The position numbers and the translations under genes were made by a program. Shown here one piece after another: positions 16,147 through 25,643 of a stretch of 38,396 bases of DNA. The notes under the pieces were generated by a model. It searched no databases, was not told the DNA's origin, and was given only the letters and a program-made list of their open reading frames with translations. The DNA lies in assembly GCA_020426925.1 (NCBI GenBank), contig JAGQPC010000268.1:1-38396 (forward strand). The letters run 5' to 3'. Numbering within the stretch: position 1 is the first letter of the stretch; each line of letters starts with the position of its first letter. The DNA is from Planctomycetales bacterium. GTDB taxonomy: Bacteria; Planctomycetota; Planctomycetia; Pirellulales; Pirellulaceae.

Positions 16147-18378
16147 ATGACATCAAAATCGACACCTAAGAAGAAACGAAACGTCGGCTCGAAGCCGATT
16201 GCGAAGGCAGGCCGTATTCAGCCAGCCGCAGCGAACGCGGCACGTGGTGCGAAGAACGACCACGAATTGTCCGTCCAGTTCTTTGTCACCACATTCGCGC
16301 GATGGTGGAAATTCGTTGTGCCCGCGACGCTGATTCTGGTTGTCGCATTGGCCGCCGGAGTGCTGTATACATTTCAGCCTGTCTTCAACGCGATTGCGTC
16401 TCTCCGAATTCAAGATTCAACTCCATACGTTGCGTTCTCCGACCATCGTGTCGACGACCGACACGACGCGAAGAAATACGTTCACACGCAAATCGAGCTA
16501 CTCCGAAGTCGCCCGATTCTCGAACAGGCGCTTAGCAAACCAGAGATCGCCCGAATCCCTGAAATCGCAAAACGCAGTGATCCAGTCGATTGGCTCGCGA
16601 CAAAGGCTCTCGTGATTCTACCCAAAGGCGATTCCGAGCTTTTGGAAGTTAGCTACGCAGGACCCGATCCCAACGATTCGGCGGCGGTGGTCAATGCGGT
16701 CGTTGATTCCTACTTCAGCTTGCACCGCGATCGTTCTGATCAGCGGATCAATCGAGTCGTCGAACTATTGGAAATAGAAAAGACTCGTCGTGAAAAACAA
16801 ATTGCCATGTTGCGATCCGAGATCGGAGAACTCGAAAAACAATTGGTAACAAAAGACCCAAACTTGATCGCGTCGACGTTGGGCAACGCCGAAGTCATCG
16901 TCAGCGACAATCCGTTGCGAGGAATCCAGGAAAGCATGGCTGCCGCTCAAGTCGAGGCCAAAGTTCTGGAAGCTCAAATTACCGCGTTGGAAGAGGCACT
17001 ACAGAATGAGCCGGAAATTCCTGAGGTTCTTCTGGCGAAGGCAGTTAACGAGCTGCCTGAAATCGCGACTACGCTAAGGCAAATTGGTGAAAAACAATCG
17101 CAACTCAGCCAAATCTTGACGAGTTCTGCGCAAGGCGAAAATGATCCGGCCTACGTTCGGTGTGAGCAGGACGTCAAGAATTTGGAAGTCTCGTTGGCCC
17201 GCTTGCGCGAAAATGCTCGACCGCGAATCGAAGCTGAAATGCGTGCATACGCAGGACTCGAACGTCAACAGAATCTGGCGAAGTTGAAAACTGATCTGGC
17301 GACGAAGAAGTTGATCGTAGCGAACATGACCGCGAATTACCAAGAGCGTCTGCGCGAGGCGAGTTTGTCGGGTGATCAAACCATGGATCTGCGAGTCAAA
17401 AAAGACACGCTGGCTCGGGAGCAGTTCGTTTACGACTTGATCGCAAAACGCGCGACGGAACTCAATACAGAAAAGAACGCACCGAATCGCGTGACACCTC
17501 TACACGCTGCAACGCCTCCAAAGATTCCTGTTGAGAGCATTCCGTGGAAGTTGCTTGCTCTTGCGACTATGTTCGGTCTTATCACGCCCATGGGCTTGGC
17601 ATGCCTGGCCGAAATGTCGGTTCGACGCGTATCAAACGTCGAGCAGTTGGAGTCTCAAGCACTGATTCCAGTCGTTGGTGAAATCGCAAAAATCCCAAAC
17701 CGAGCTTCGAGCTACACTTCAGGGACGCAGTATGAATTGGGGATATTTGAGGAAAGCATCGACAGCTTGCGCACCGGTTTGATTCTGTCTCACGAACACG
17801 AAGACATTCAAGCGATCGCTGTCGCGAGTGCCGTTTCCGGAGAAGGGAAGAGCAGCATTTCGTCGCAGTTGGCCGTGAGTCTAGCCCGGTCGACCGGCAA
17901 ACCAGTTTTGTTGATCGACGGAGACATGCGGTCGCCGGATGCTCATCGAATTTTCAACATCAGCAATCAAGTTGGATTGGCAGAAGTGTTGCAAGGCGAA
18001 AAGAAACTCGACGAAGCAATCAACACCGAATGGAGCGAGCACGTTCACATTTTGCCTGCCGGGACATTAACTAAAAGTCCGCACAATTTGCTCGGGTCTG
18101 GTGAGTTCAAGAAAGTTCTGGACGAGGCACGCCATTGGTATCGCTATATCGTCATCGACACGCCGCCAGTTCTTGCGGCAAGCGAAGCGTTGGTCATGGC
18201 CCGCGATGCCGACGCGTCGCTGGTTTGTTGCATGCGAGATGTCAGTCGCCAATCGCACACCCGCACGACATACGATCGACTTTTGAACGTTGGTGCTCGT
18301 CCCATTGGTGCCGTGCTCAACGGTGTTCCAACACGCACATATGCTCGGCGTTACGGTAGCTACGACTACTCGGGCTAG
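16147..18378 (+). CDS. Polysaccharide co-polymerase/BY-kinase (Wzc-like tyrosine autokinase)
   Basis: 743 residues, the normal size for a fused Wzz-plus-kinase protein. A cytoplasmic basic N-terminus is followed by the first membrane span (WWKFVVPATLILVVALAAG), a long periplasmic coiled-coil region, and a second span (WKLLALATMFGLITPMGLA). The C-terminal kinase has Walker A with G565-E-G-K568-S-S, Walker A' VLLID591GDMR, and Walker B VID671TPP. The tail carries four tyrosines (Y732, Y736, Y739, Y741), the usual autophosphorylation cluster. It regulates chain length and export of the polysaccharide by cycles of phosphorylation. It starts 66 nt after the exosortase stop and is very likely in the same operon. 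No matching phosphatase or outer-membrane Wza is in the window. Confidence 0.93.
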   Translation: MTSKSTPKKKRNVGSKPIAKAGRIQPAAANAARGAKNDHELSVQFFVTTFARWWKFVVPATLILVVALAAGVLYTFQPVFNAIASLRIQDSTPYVAFSDHRVDDRHDAKKYVHTQIELLRSRPILEQALSKPEIARIPEIAKRSDPVDWLATKALVILPKGDSELLEVSYAGPDPNDSAAVVNAVVDSYFSLHRDRSDQRINRVVELLEIEKTRREKQIAMLRSEIGELEKQLVTKDPNLIASTLGNAEVIVSDNPLRGIQESMAAAQVEAKVLEAQITALEEALQNEPEIPEVLLAKAVNELPEIATTLRQIGEKQSQLSQILTSSAQGENDPAYVRCEQDVKNLEVSLARLRENARPRIEAEMRAYAGLERQQNLAKLKTDLATKKLIVANMTANYQERLREASLSGDQTMDLRVKKDTLAREQFVYDLIAKRATELNTEKNAPNRVTPLHAATPPKIPVESIPWKLLALATMFGLITPMGLACLAEMSVRRVSNVEQLESQALIPVVGEIAKIPNRASSYTSGTQYELGIFEESIDSLRTGLILSHEHEDIQAIAVASAVSGEGKSSISSQLAVSLARSTGKPVLLIDGDMRSPDAHRIFNISNQVGLAEVLQGEKKLDEAINTEWSEHVHILPAGTLTKSPHNLLGSGEFKKVLDEARHWYRYIVIDTPPVLAASEALVMARDADASLVCCMRDVSRQSHTRTTYDRLLNVGARPIGAVLNGVPTRTYARRYGSYDYSG

Positions 18379-18439
18379 AAGCTCGGGCCGCTGGCACAAA
18401 GGTCGTTTTTCCGACTGGCAATTACTCTGAAGCTCACGA

Positions 18440-21400
18440 ATGCCCAACCACTATCGCTACCGATCGTCGTCAAAACGGCCCACGCGCGAGCTCAATTGGA
18501 AGCTCTTGGTTTCCACGTTGCTTTTGATCGCGTGCGCTGCTGGAGCAGGATGGTGGTGGCACCAGGCACAGCTTCGCTCACTGCGAGCAGCATTCTTGGA
18601 ACGGGCCGAAGCCGCTGAAGCGGAAGGTCATCACTCGACAGCGGCAAGCTATCTGTTCCAGTACTTGAAGCTGACCAAAGACGGATCAGAAAAGAATGAG
18701 ATGCTGGAACGAATCGCGAAAACTCGCGAGCGTGGAGCTGAAACGCCAGACGAGAAACGATCTGCCATCGAATGGTATTATCGAGCTGTCGGTGCGGCTC
18801 CCGATCGTTGCGACCTGCACGCCAGCCTCGCCCAACTGCTCCTGGACACAAAGCAGTTTTCATTGGCCGAAGAGCATGCCGACGAAGGATTGTCCATCGA
18901 TCCGGACAACTTCGAGTGCAAACGAATTCGCAGCTTGGCTCGATTTGCACTGATGCGACAAGGCAAACCGGTTTCGGTTGACGGATTGACCGACGAGCTG
19001 AAGGAACTGAACGCTCGAGATCCCGGCGACGTCGAAGTTGCAACGACTTTGGCAAGGCTGTATCGAGTAGACGGGGCGGTCGTAGAAGACACGCCCGGCG
19101 AAACTGCAAATCGAATTATTGATGCGATGGTTGCGGCAGCCGATCGGGCTCACGCCGATTCGAAGAGCCAAAACGCCGAAGGGATCGACCAGAGTCAGCA
19201 AGCCGAATCCGATGGCGTGGATCAGTCAAAGCCCTATTTGGCTCGTTATCTTTATCGTACCGAATACGGAATTGATGGAGCAGCGGAAGATATCGACACA
19301 GCGGTCGAGCTGAATCCCAGTTCGCCTATCGTTCTGATCACGGCGGCGCAAGAAGCATCAAAGTCGGGCAGCCACCAGCGAGCACTCGAATACTACCAGC
19401 AACTTGCAGATTCAGCGCCGAAGGATCCACGTGCTTATTTGGGAATCGGCCAGTGTTGGTACAAGCTCGGCCAAACAGAAAAAGCGATTCAGGCGTGGAA
19501 CGACGGGCTTGGGAAATCCGATCCGAATGATCTGGCAATCAACGTTCGTTTGGCCGATGTATTGCTCGGATTGCAGAGACTTGACGACGCGGAAACGCCA
19601 CTCGCAAATGTTAAACTAGCCATCGAGCAATTAAGCTCCACTGGTCGAGAGCACATGCGAGATTGGGCGGTGGCGTCAAACGCGTTGCTGCTCGCGAAGC
19701 ATGACGTGGCATTGAAACAATACTCAAGCGCGATAGTCCGGCTTCATCGCGTCGCTGCGACAGCAAAATCGCAGCTGACGCGCGCTGACGGAGTCACGCT
19801 TTCGTATCAAGCGTGGATTTTGCTTGGGCGAACATACGGCATGCTCGAACTTTGGGAAGATGCCGCGATCAGTTTTGATCGAGCTTTGGAAATTCTGCCT
19901 TCGTCGATGGAAACGCGGCTTTCGGCTGCACAAGCGTGGGCCGCGACGGGGCGGCTTGAAAAGGCCATTTTGTTGTGCGAACAAATCGTTCATCGGGACA
20001 ACGCGCCGGCGCTCGCATGGTCGCTGTTGGCCAAACTTCAGTTGCAGTCTCAGCTGCGATTGCCGACAGGCGAACGGCATTGGCAACCGGTTGAAAATGT
20101 GCTCGACGCGGCGTTTGAACGATATCCCGAATCGTGGGAGCTTCCGCTCGTTCAAGTGAATTATTTGATGGTTAGCAATCCGGAACTGTCGAGTGCCGAA
20201 TCAATGCGGGTGCTGCTCAATGCTGAATCGGCCCATCAAAACGAGCCTCAATTCTGGACGCTGCTCGCTCAAACCTATCAAGCGATGGGCCAGATTTCGG
20301 ATGCGGATCGAGCTGTTGCGCACCTCGAGCAAATTACGGGTCGGTCGCTCGATGCGAGGTTGGTTAAAGTTGACTTGCTTACGTCTCGCCGCCAGTTCGA
20401 AGACGCGAAGAATGTGCTGCGCTCGCTAAAAGCATCGAACGAAAACGACGCGCGTAAGCTTCGAAACGCACGGATTCGTGTTGCGGTCGCAGAAGGAGAC
20501 AGCAAGGAACTTAGCAGCGTGCTGCTCGCGGAATTGAAAGACGATCCGAAAAACGTACAGCTCCTTTCGCAACTCGCCGAACTTGCGTTTCAAGAAAGCC
20601 GGAATGCAGACTTGCGTAAATGGGTGGAAGAATTGAAGCGAATCGAAGGTGAGGCCGGTACGCAGTGGCGGTATTTTCAGGCTCGCGATGCGTTGAGATC
20701 AACAGACACAGATATCGACTCGGTCAAAGAACTTCTTTCGGATATTGATCGTTTGAGACCTTGGTGGCCGGGCGGCACGTTCTTGAAAGGGCTGATCGCC
20801 GAATACGAAAATCGTTCGGCAGATGCCGTGTCGGCTTACACTTCGGTGCTTAAGTTGGGGCTGCAAACTCCCGAAGTTTATCGGCGTCTGCTACAAGTGC
20901 TCTATCGAGACGGGCGAGTCGCCGATGCGGAGCAGTATGCTCGGCTCATGCAGCAGCGCTATCCGTTGACTCGCACGTTCAGCGGCAGCAGTTTTGATGA
21001 GAAAGGACAGCTGGGCCAAATGCGTCTTTCACTGCAGATCGCAAAGTCGGCAGTCGAACAGAATCCGAAAAACGTTGACGCAAGGCGTTGGCTTGGTCGC
21101 ATGCTGATGCTCTCCGGAGACATCGACGAAGCTGAGCAAGAGCTGAAAGAAGTGACGAGCCTAGCACCGAATGATTTGCATTCATGGTCGGCGTTGTTTT
21201 CTTTCTATTTGCAGACGAACCGTATTAACGACGCGGCTGAAACGATCGAGTCTATTGCGAAGTCGCAAGACATTTCGGACCCGGAAAAGAACTTCGTTCT
21301 AGCGCAAGGTTATCAGTTGCTTGGCCAAGGCGCAAAAGCGGAAGCTTACTACCAGGAAGTCATTCGTCTTCAACCGAACAATATCGACGCGTTGCTTCGC

Positions 21401-22834
21401 TACGCCATGTTCTTGGCGCCTTTTGATTCGCCGAGAGCCGAACAGCATGCACGGCTGGCAATGAAGATCGCCCCGGAAAACCGTGCGGTTCGTCGAGTCT
21501 TAGCGATGATTTTGGGTAATCAAGTGGACCCTGTCGCTCAGAACGAAGCGACTCAGCTGATTGACGCGAACGCGCCCGATCGTGCGGAGCTTTCGGCCGC
21601 AGATCAGCGGTTAAAGGCAGTGCTTCTGTTGCGGCAATCGACGGATGAAACCGATGCTCAGGCAGAACAGATTTTGCGAACGCTGACGGAAACGCCTCAA
21701 GACCACAAGTCGGAAATGGGCGACCGCATGTTGCTGGCGAGCCTTCTTGAACAACGTGGAAATTCGCAAGCGGCCAAAGAGCAGTACGAAACAATCTCCG
21801 GATCAGAGCCTGTGTCGTCGCGACACCTAGCCGCATACGTCGCATTTCTGATCCGCACGAAGGATTATGATTCCGCCGACAAATGGCTCGCAGCGTTGGA
21901 GAAACGGGCGAAAAACAGCTTGCTGACCGTTCAGTTGCGATGTCACTTGCACATCGAATCAGGCAATAAAGCGGCCGCGGTCCAAGCGATGGAATCGTAC
22001 GCCGCCGCCACGTTGCAAACGGTGGAAGGAGAAGACTCCACAAAACAAGTGATGCTAAACGTTGCTCAAGCGTTCGTGACTCTTGGCTTGTCCGACGCCG
22101 CGGAGAAATGGTATCAGAAGTTCAATCAAAGGTTTCCCGGTAACGAAGAGTATCTTGCCTTGCATTGGGCTCGCCACAAGAAATCGGCGAGCGCGGTCGA
22201 ACTTTGCATCAATTCGGCAAAGCAAGACCTTTCGCCGGAAACAATTGTTGCTCTGGCAAAAGTGCTGATTCTTCAGACGGACGAACCTGCTGCAACTGAC
22301 AACGACGTCGCCGAACAGATGATCGCACAGGCTCTGCAAAAGTACCCGCGCCATGACGAATTGCTGTTCTATGTAGCAAATCTTCGATTGAAACAAGGTA
22401 ATGTCGATATTGCGATCGACCTCTATCGACGTCTTGTAGACGTTAATCCAAAACACGTGTTGGCCTGGAATAATTTGGCGGCGTTACTTGCCGAACAGCC
22501 AGGTGGTTTGGACGAAGCTAATCGATGTGCCGACCGAGCAATCGATGAGGCTGGCTATACTGTTCCGACGATTGTTGACACCAAAGCGATGGTTTTGATT
22601 CAGCGAGGCGAGTACGATGCCGCCGCCAACTTGCTGGCCGAGATCATTCGTTCGCCCAATGGAAAGGACGCTCGGTTCTATTTCCATCTGGCGATCGCGC
22701 TACAGCGAAGCGGAAAGACCGAGCCAGCAGGAAAGTCTCTCGCCTTCGCAAAAGATCTGGGGCTCGCTGACAAGTTCCTTACGAAAGCAGAAGCTCGGTA
22801 TCTGGCGGAAATTAATTCGCGACTTGCACCGTAG
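18440..22834 (+). CDS. Giant membrane-anchored TPR protein of the exosortase locus
   Basis: 1464 residues. A basic N-terminus (SSKRPTRELNWK) leads into one hydrophobic span (LLVSTLLLIACAAGAGWWW), so the bulk faces the periplasm. The rest is dozens of TPR helices: examples are SYLFQYLKLTKDG, ALEYYQQLADSAPKDPRAYL, AEAYYQEVIRLQPNNIDALL and AIDLYRRLVDVNPKHVLAW. No enzymatic domain is seen. In exosortase loci of other phyla a TPR protein (PrsT-like) holds this position and is thought to be a scaffold for polysaccharide or protein export. This one is much longer. It lies between the kinase (61-nt gap) and the EpsI gene (8-nt gap). Confidence 0.87.
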   Translation: MPNHYRYRSSSKRPTRELNWKLLVSTLLLIACAAGAGWWWHQAQLRSLRAAFLERAEAAEAEGHHSTAASYLFQYLKLTKDGSEKNEMLERIAKTRERGAETPDEKRSAIEWYYRAVGAAPDRCDLHASLAQLLLDTKQFSLAEEHADEGLSIDPDNFECKRIRSLARFALMRQGKPVSVDGLTDELKELNARDPGDVEVATTLARLYRVDGAVVEDTPGETANRIIDAMVAAADRAHADSKSQNAEGIDQSQQAESDGVDQSKPYLARYLYRTEYGIDGAAEDIDTAVELNPSSPIVLITAAQEASKSGSHQRALEYYQQLADSAPKDPRAYLGIGQCWYKLGQTEKAIQAWNDGLGKSDPNDLAINVRLADVLLGLQRLDDAETPLANVKLAIEQLSSTGREHMRDWAVASNALLLAKHDVALKQYSSAIVRLHRVAATAKSQLTRADGVTLSYQAWILLGRTYGMLELWEDAAISFDRALEILPSSMETRLSAAQAWAATGRLEKAILLCEQIVHRDNAPALAWSLLAKLQLQSQLRLPTGERHWQPVENVLDAAFERYPESWELPLVQVNYLMVSNPELSSAESMRVLLNAESAHQNEPQFWTLLAQTYQAMGQISDADRAVAHLEQITGRSLDARLVKVDLLTSRRQFEDAKNVLRSLKASNENDARKLRNARIRVAVAEGDSKELSSVLLAELKDDPKNVQLLSQLAELAFQESRNADLRKWVEELKRIEGEAGTQWRYFQARDALRSTDTDIDSVKELLSDIDRLRPWWPGGTFLKGLIAEYENRSADAVSAYTSVLKLGLQTPEVYRRLLQVLYRDGRVADAEQYARLMQQRYPLTRTFSGSSFDEKGQLGQMRLSLQIAKSAVEQNPKNVDARRWLGRMLMLSGDIDEAEQELKEVTSLAPNDLHSWSALFSFYLQTNRINDAAETIESIAKSQDISDPEKNFVLAQGYQLLGQGAKAEAYYQEVIRLQPNNIDALLRYAMFLAPFDSPRAEQHARLAMKIAPENRAVRRVLAMILGNQVDPVAQNEATQLIDANAPDRAELSAADQRLKAVLLLRQSTDETDAQAEQILRTLTETPQDHKSEMGDRMLLASLLEQRGNSQAAKEQYETISGSEPVSSRHLAAYVAFLIRTKDYDSADKWLAALEKRAKNSLLTVQLRCHLHIESGNKAAAVQAMESYAAATLQTVEGEDSTKQVMLNVAQAFVTLGLSDAAEKWYQKFNQRFPGNEEYLALHWARHKKSASAVELCINSAKQDLSPETIVALAKVLILQTDEPAATDNDVAEQMIAQALQKYPRHDELLFYVANLRLKQGNVDIAIDLYRRLVDVNPKHVLAWNNLAALLAEQPGGLDEANRCADRAIDEAGYTVPTIVDTKAMVLIQRGEYDAAANLLAEIIRSPNGKDARFYFHLAIALQRSGKTEPAGKSLAFAKDLGLADKFLTKAEARYLAEINSRLAP

Positions 22835-22842
22835 GCGCGCCC

Positions 22843-23493
22843 ATGTCGAAGCAACGTAACTTGATCCTCGTGTTTGCCGTGTTGCTGACTGTTGCCTCGG
22901 GATTGTTGCATGGCTACATGACACAACGTTGGGGTGCCGACGAACGCATGCAGACCGCAGCTGCGAGGTTAGCGGAGATTCCGCAGGGAATTGGCGATTG
23001 GCAATTGCGCGAGACGAAAGACCTCAGCAAAAGTGCGATCGACATGTTGCAGTGCGCCGGCTACTTGAACAACACTTATCAAAATTCGAAAACTCAGCAG
23101 CGCATTCATGTGACACTTCTGGTCGGTCCAGGAGCCACGATGGCGATCCATCGGCCAGAGATCTGTTTCGAAAGCAGCAACTACTCTATTCTGGGAGCAA
23201 AACGCAAAGTTGAAACGGTTGATAAAAACAACAAACATCACGAGCTATGGGCCATCGACTTCGAGACAAACGATATCGGTAAGAAAAAATTGCGGGTTTT
23301 ATATGGTTGGTCCAATAGCGGCGAGTGGGCTGCCCCGGATCGTCCTCGACTGGCTTTTGCGGGCGAGCGGGTGCTGTACAAAATCCAAATCACGGACGCA
23401 GACCCGGATTTAGGGCAGGACGACGCCTCGTTGCAATTCGCGAACGTCTTATTTCCAATGTTGCAAAAGCACATCATGACATCAGCTCTGTAG
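22843..23493 (+). CDS. epsI: EpsI-domain (exosortase-associated) protein
   Basis: 216 residues from ATG 22843, 8 nt after the TPR gene. One N-terminal membrane span (LILVFAVLLTVASGLLHGY) anchors a periplasmic domain. That domain contains IPQGIGDWQLRE, a YLNNTYQN segment, and VTLLVGPGATMAIHRPEIC with H103-R-P-E-I-C108, the core motif of the EpsI/DUF3485 family. The family accompanies exosortases, sometimes fused to them; here it is a separate gene at the end of the row. Its biochemical role is not established, but it is required for polysaccharide production in some systems. A hairpin with a T-run follows 17 nt after the stop. Confidence 0.9.
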   Translation: MSKQRNLILVFAVLLTVASGLLHGYMTQRWGADERMQTAAARLAEIPQGIGDWQLRETKDLSKSAIDMLQCAGYLNNTYQNSKTQQRIHVTLLVGPGATMAIHRPEICFESSNYSILGAKRKVETVDKNNKHHELWAIDFETNDIGKKKLRVLYGWSNSGEWAAPDRPRLAFAGERVLYKIQITDADPDLGQDDASLQFANVLFPMLQKHIMTSAL

Positions 23494-23510
23494 CTAAATC
23501 CTCACGAAAT

Positions 23511-23534
23511 CTTCGCGGAATTCTGCGGAGTTTT
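23511..23534 (+). terminator. Rho-independent terminator after the exosortase-kinase-TPR-epsI operon
   Basis: A 20-nt near-palindrome at 23511-23530 (CTTCGCGGAA then TTCTGCGGAG, two G-U wobbles) is followed immediately by TTTTAT. It lies 17 nt downstream of the epsI stop. The hairpin plus T-run is the usual form of an intrinsic terminator, although the T-run is only four bases. Confidence 0.5.
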
Positions 23535-23548
23535 ATAGGTTGATAGAT

Positions 23549-23582
23549 GGCGGTCTTCGGCACAGGAAGTGCGACTATCGCC
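23549..23582 (+). promoter_or_regulatory. Structured leader upstream of the deacetylase operon
   Basis: A nested stem can form: GGCG (23549-23552) with CGCC (23579-23582), GTC (23553-23555) with GAC (23573-23575), and GCAC (23560-23563) with GTGC (23569-23572), closing on an AGGAA loop, with bulges TTCG and TAT. A competing stem pairs CTTCGGC (23555-23561) with GCCGAAG (23580-23586). It sits between the terminator and the deacetylase start. Function is not known. Confidence 0.35.
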
Positions 23583-23660
23583 GAAGTGGTGCTCGACGCC
23601 CTTCAAGAATAGCCGGCGTTCAGTCCTGTTGATCGCTCGCAGCCAACTTTGATTCGCAGC

Positions 23661-24548
23661 ATGAAAATACTCAACGCCTTTACGGTCGATGTGGAAGACT
23701 ACTTCCAAGTGTCGGCGTTTGAAAACGACATCCAGCGTCGTTCTTGGGATCGATTTCCCTCGCGCGTTGAGCGTAGTACGTTGCGGCTATTGGAGTTGTT
23801 GTCGGACTACGACATTCGAGCGACGTTCTTCGTTTTGGGGTGGGTGGCGAAACGAAATCCCGATTTGGTTCGTGCAATTGACGATGCCGGGCACGAGATC
23901 GCTTCGCACAGCTACTGGCATCGGCTGATTTACAACGTCACACCGCGACAGTTCCGCGAAGATTTACGCCGGTCAAAGCAAGTTCTAGAAGACATTGTCG
24001 GCAAGCCGATCGACATTTTCCGTTCGCCAAGTTTTTCGATCACCAAAAAATCGATTTGGGCACTGGATATTCTTGTCGAAGAAGGGTTCAAAATCGATTC
24101 GAGCGTGTTCCCGATCTACCATGACCGCTACGGGATCCCGGACGCGCAACGAGACATTCATCAAATAGAAACCAATAGCGGGACTATTTGGGAATTCCCT
24201 CCGTCGGTTATCGAATATGGCAACTTCAATCTTCCCGTGTCCGGTGGCGGCTACTTTCGACTGTACCCGGTTAGTTGGACCAATTATTGGTTGCAGCAAA
24301 TCAACGATCAAAAGAAACGTCCATTCATCTTTTACGTGCACCCGTGGGAAATCGACGATGAACAACCTCGCCTTCGAGCAGGTTCAGTTGTCTCTCGAAT
24401 TCGCCACTATATGAATCTATCGACGACCGAAGAGAAGTTGCGACGGCTGGCGAGCACTTTTCAGTTCGGGAGCGTCACGGAAGTTGTCGAACAAGCCGCG
24501 TGCACCGTTCCGAATCACGTGTATCAGCTTGCTAACGTTCACGCATAG
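23661..24548 (+). CDS. Polysaccharide deacetylase (exosortase/PEP-CTERM locus type)
   Basis: 295 residues from ATG 23661; a TTG 12 nt earlier is also in frame. A NodB-homology domain starts at once with FTVD10VED, followed by ATFFVLGW, the metal-binding HEIASH83SYWH87, and FRSPSFSI. The C-terminal part has FIFYVHPWEIDDEQP, seen in the deacetylase family tied to PEP-CTERM loci. The enzyme would remove N- or O-acetyl groups from the polysaccharide; no signal peptide is seen, so it may act in the cytoplasm or use an unrecognised route. It heads the second operon of the locus, after a terminator and a structured leader, and the glycosyltransferase genes follow closely. Confidence 0.92.
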   Translation: MKILNAFTVDVEDYFQVSAFENDIQRRSWDRFPSRVERSTLRLLELLSDYDIRATFFVLGWVAKRNPDLVRAIDDAGHEIASHSYWHRLIYNVTPRQFREDLRRSKQVLEDIVGKPIDIFRSPSFSITKKSIWALDILVEEGFKIDSSVFPIYHDRYGIPDAQRDIHQIETNSGTIWEFPPSVIEYGNFNLPVSGGGYFRLYPVSWTNYWLQQINDQKKRPFIFYVHPWEIDDEQPRLRAGSVVSRIRHYMNLSTTEEKLRRLASTFQFGSVTEVVEQAACTVPNHVYQLANVHA

Positions 24549-24606
24549 TTGGAATCGAAGGGCGATAATGAGACCCACATCGTGTGAAGACTCGAAGGTT
24601 GCGACC

Positions 24607-25620
24607 ATGAGTGACACGTTGTTCGTTTCTGTTGTTGTGCCAGTTCGCAACGAAGCGAAGTTCATCAGGCACACGCTTTGTTCTCTTATAAACCAGCAGT
24701 ACGCATCGGATAGGTCTGAAATTCTTGTTGTCGATGGACGGTCCACCGATAGCACTCGGGAAATCGTGAAGGAGTTCGCAAAACACGACTCCAATGTTCG
24801 ACTGCTGGACAATCCCAAGCAATGGTCCAGCGCCGCGCGTAATATCGGTATCCGTGAGGCTCGTGGCGACGTTGTCGTTATCGTCGACGGCCATTGCGAC
24901 ATCCCAACGGACACGTATCTCGCGAATCTTGCGCACGCGTTTGAGAAAAGCAATGCTGGCATTGTTGGTCGCCCACAGACGCTAAACGTCGAGCACGCGT
25001 CGCCGCTTCAACAAGCGATCGCGATCGCTCGAGCGTCGCGACTCGGTCATCATCCGGATTCGTTCATCTATTCGAGCGAGAGTCAGTTTGTTCCTGCGTC
25101 CAGCGTGGGCACCGCGTATCGACGTGAAGTATTCGACCGCATAGGAATGTTCGACGAAAGTTTCGATGCTTGCGAGGATGTGGAACTCAACACGCGGGCG
25201 GACAACGCGGGCGAGAAATGCTATTTCACCGAAACCGTCGGCATTCGATACTACCCGCGGGCATCACTGCGAGCGTTGTTTCGACAGATGAAACGGTACG
25301 GTCGTGGCCGCGTTCGCTTGGCAAGAAAACACTCCGGCACAGCGAGTTGGAAGTCGTTCGCGCCTGCGTTATTCGTCGCGGGCCTTCTGCTTGGTCCAGT
25401 TAGTCTGATTTTGCCCTCGTTTTTCTTTTATGCGTATCTCGTGGCCGTTTTGACGTATGTTCTTGTTGTGGCGATGACAAGTGTCATGCTGACTCTGACA
25501 AGCGGCGTGCCGAGTCATTTGTGGCGACTGCCAGCCGTATTCGTGACAGTGCATTTTGGTGCTGGCTGGGGGCTTCTGACAGAACTCATTTTCGGTAAAT
25601 CAAAGCCGATCAAGACTTAA
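24607..25620 (+). CDS. Glycosyltransferase family 2, membrane-bound (ExoA-like)
   Basis: 337 residues from ATG 24607, with GAAGG (24594-24598) 8 nt upstream. An in-frame ATG at 24568 also has a GAAGGG at good spacing and would add 13 residues, so the start is not settled. The GT-A core is clear: VSVVVPVRNEAKFI, VVDGRSTDSTREI, a DGHCDIP metal-site region, and DESFDACEDVELNTR with the ED of the acceptor site. Two or three C-terminal membrane spans (from about FAPALFVAGLLLGP) fit the ExoA-like subgroup. It adds a sugar to a lipid-linked unit at the inner membrane. The gene follows the deacetylase by ~58 nt and precedes a GT4 gene. Confidence 0.9.
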   Translation: MSDTLFVSVVVPVRNEAKFIRHTLCSLINQQYASDRSEILVVDGRSTDSTREIVKEFAKHDSNVRLLDNPKQWSSAARNIGIREARGDVVVIVDGHCDIPTDTYLANLAHAFEKSNAGIVGRPQTLNVEHASPLQQAIAIARASRLGHHPDSFIYSSESQFVPASSVGTAYRREVFDRIGMFDESFDACEDVELNTRADNAGEKCYFTETVGIRYYPRASLRALFRQMKRYGRGRVRLARKHSGTASWKSFAPALFVAGLLLGPVSLILPSFFFYAYLVAVLTYVLVVAMTSVMLTLTSGVPSHLWRLPAVFVTVHFGAGWGLLTELIFGKSKPIKT

Positions 25621-25643
25621 ACGACGAAAGCCGATTTCTGATC

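Noticed and set aside
24484-24606. Earlier start of the GT2 gene overlapping the deacetylase gene
   Set aside because: The extra residues have no domain content and better starts with ribosome binding sites lie at 24568 and 24607.
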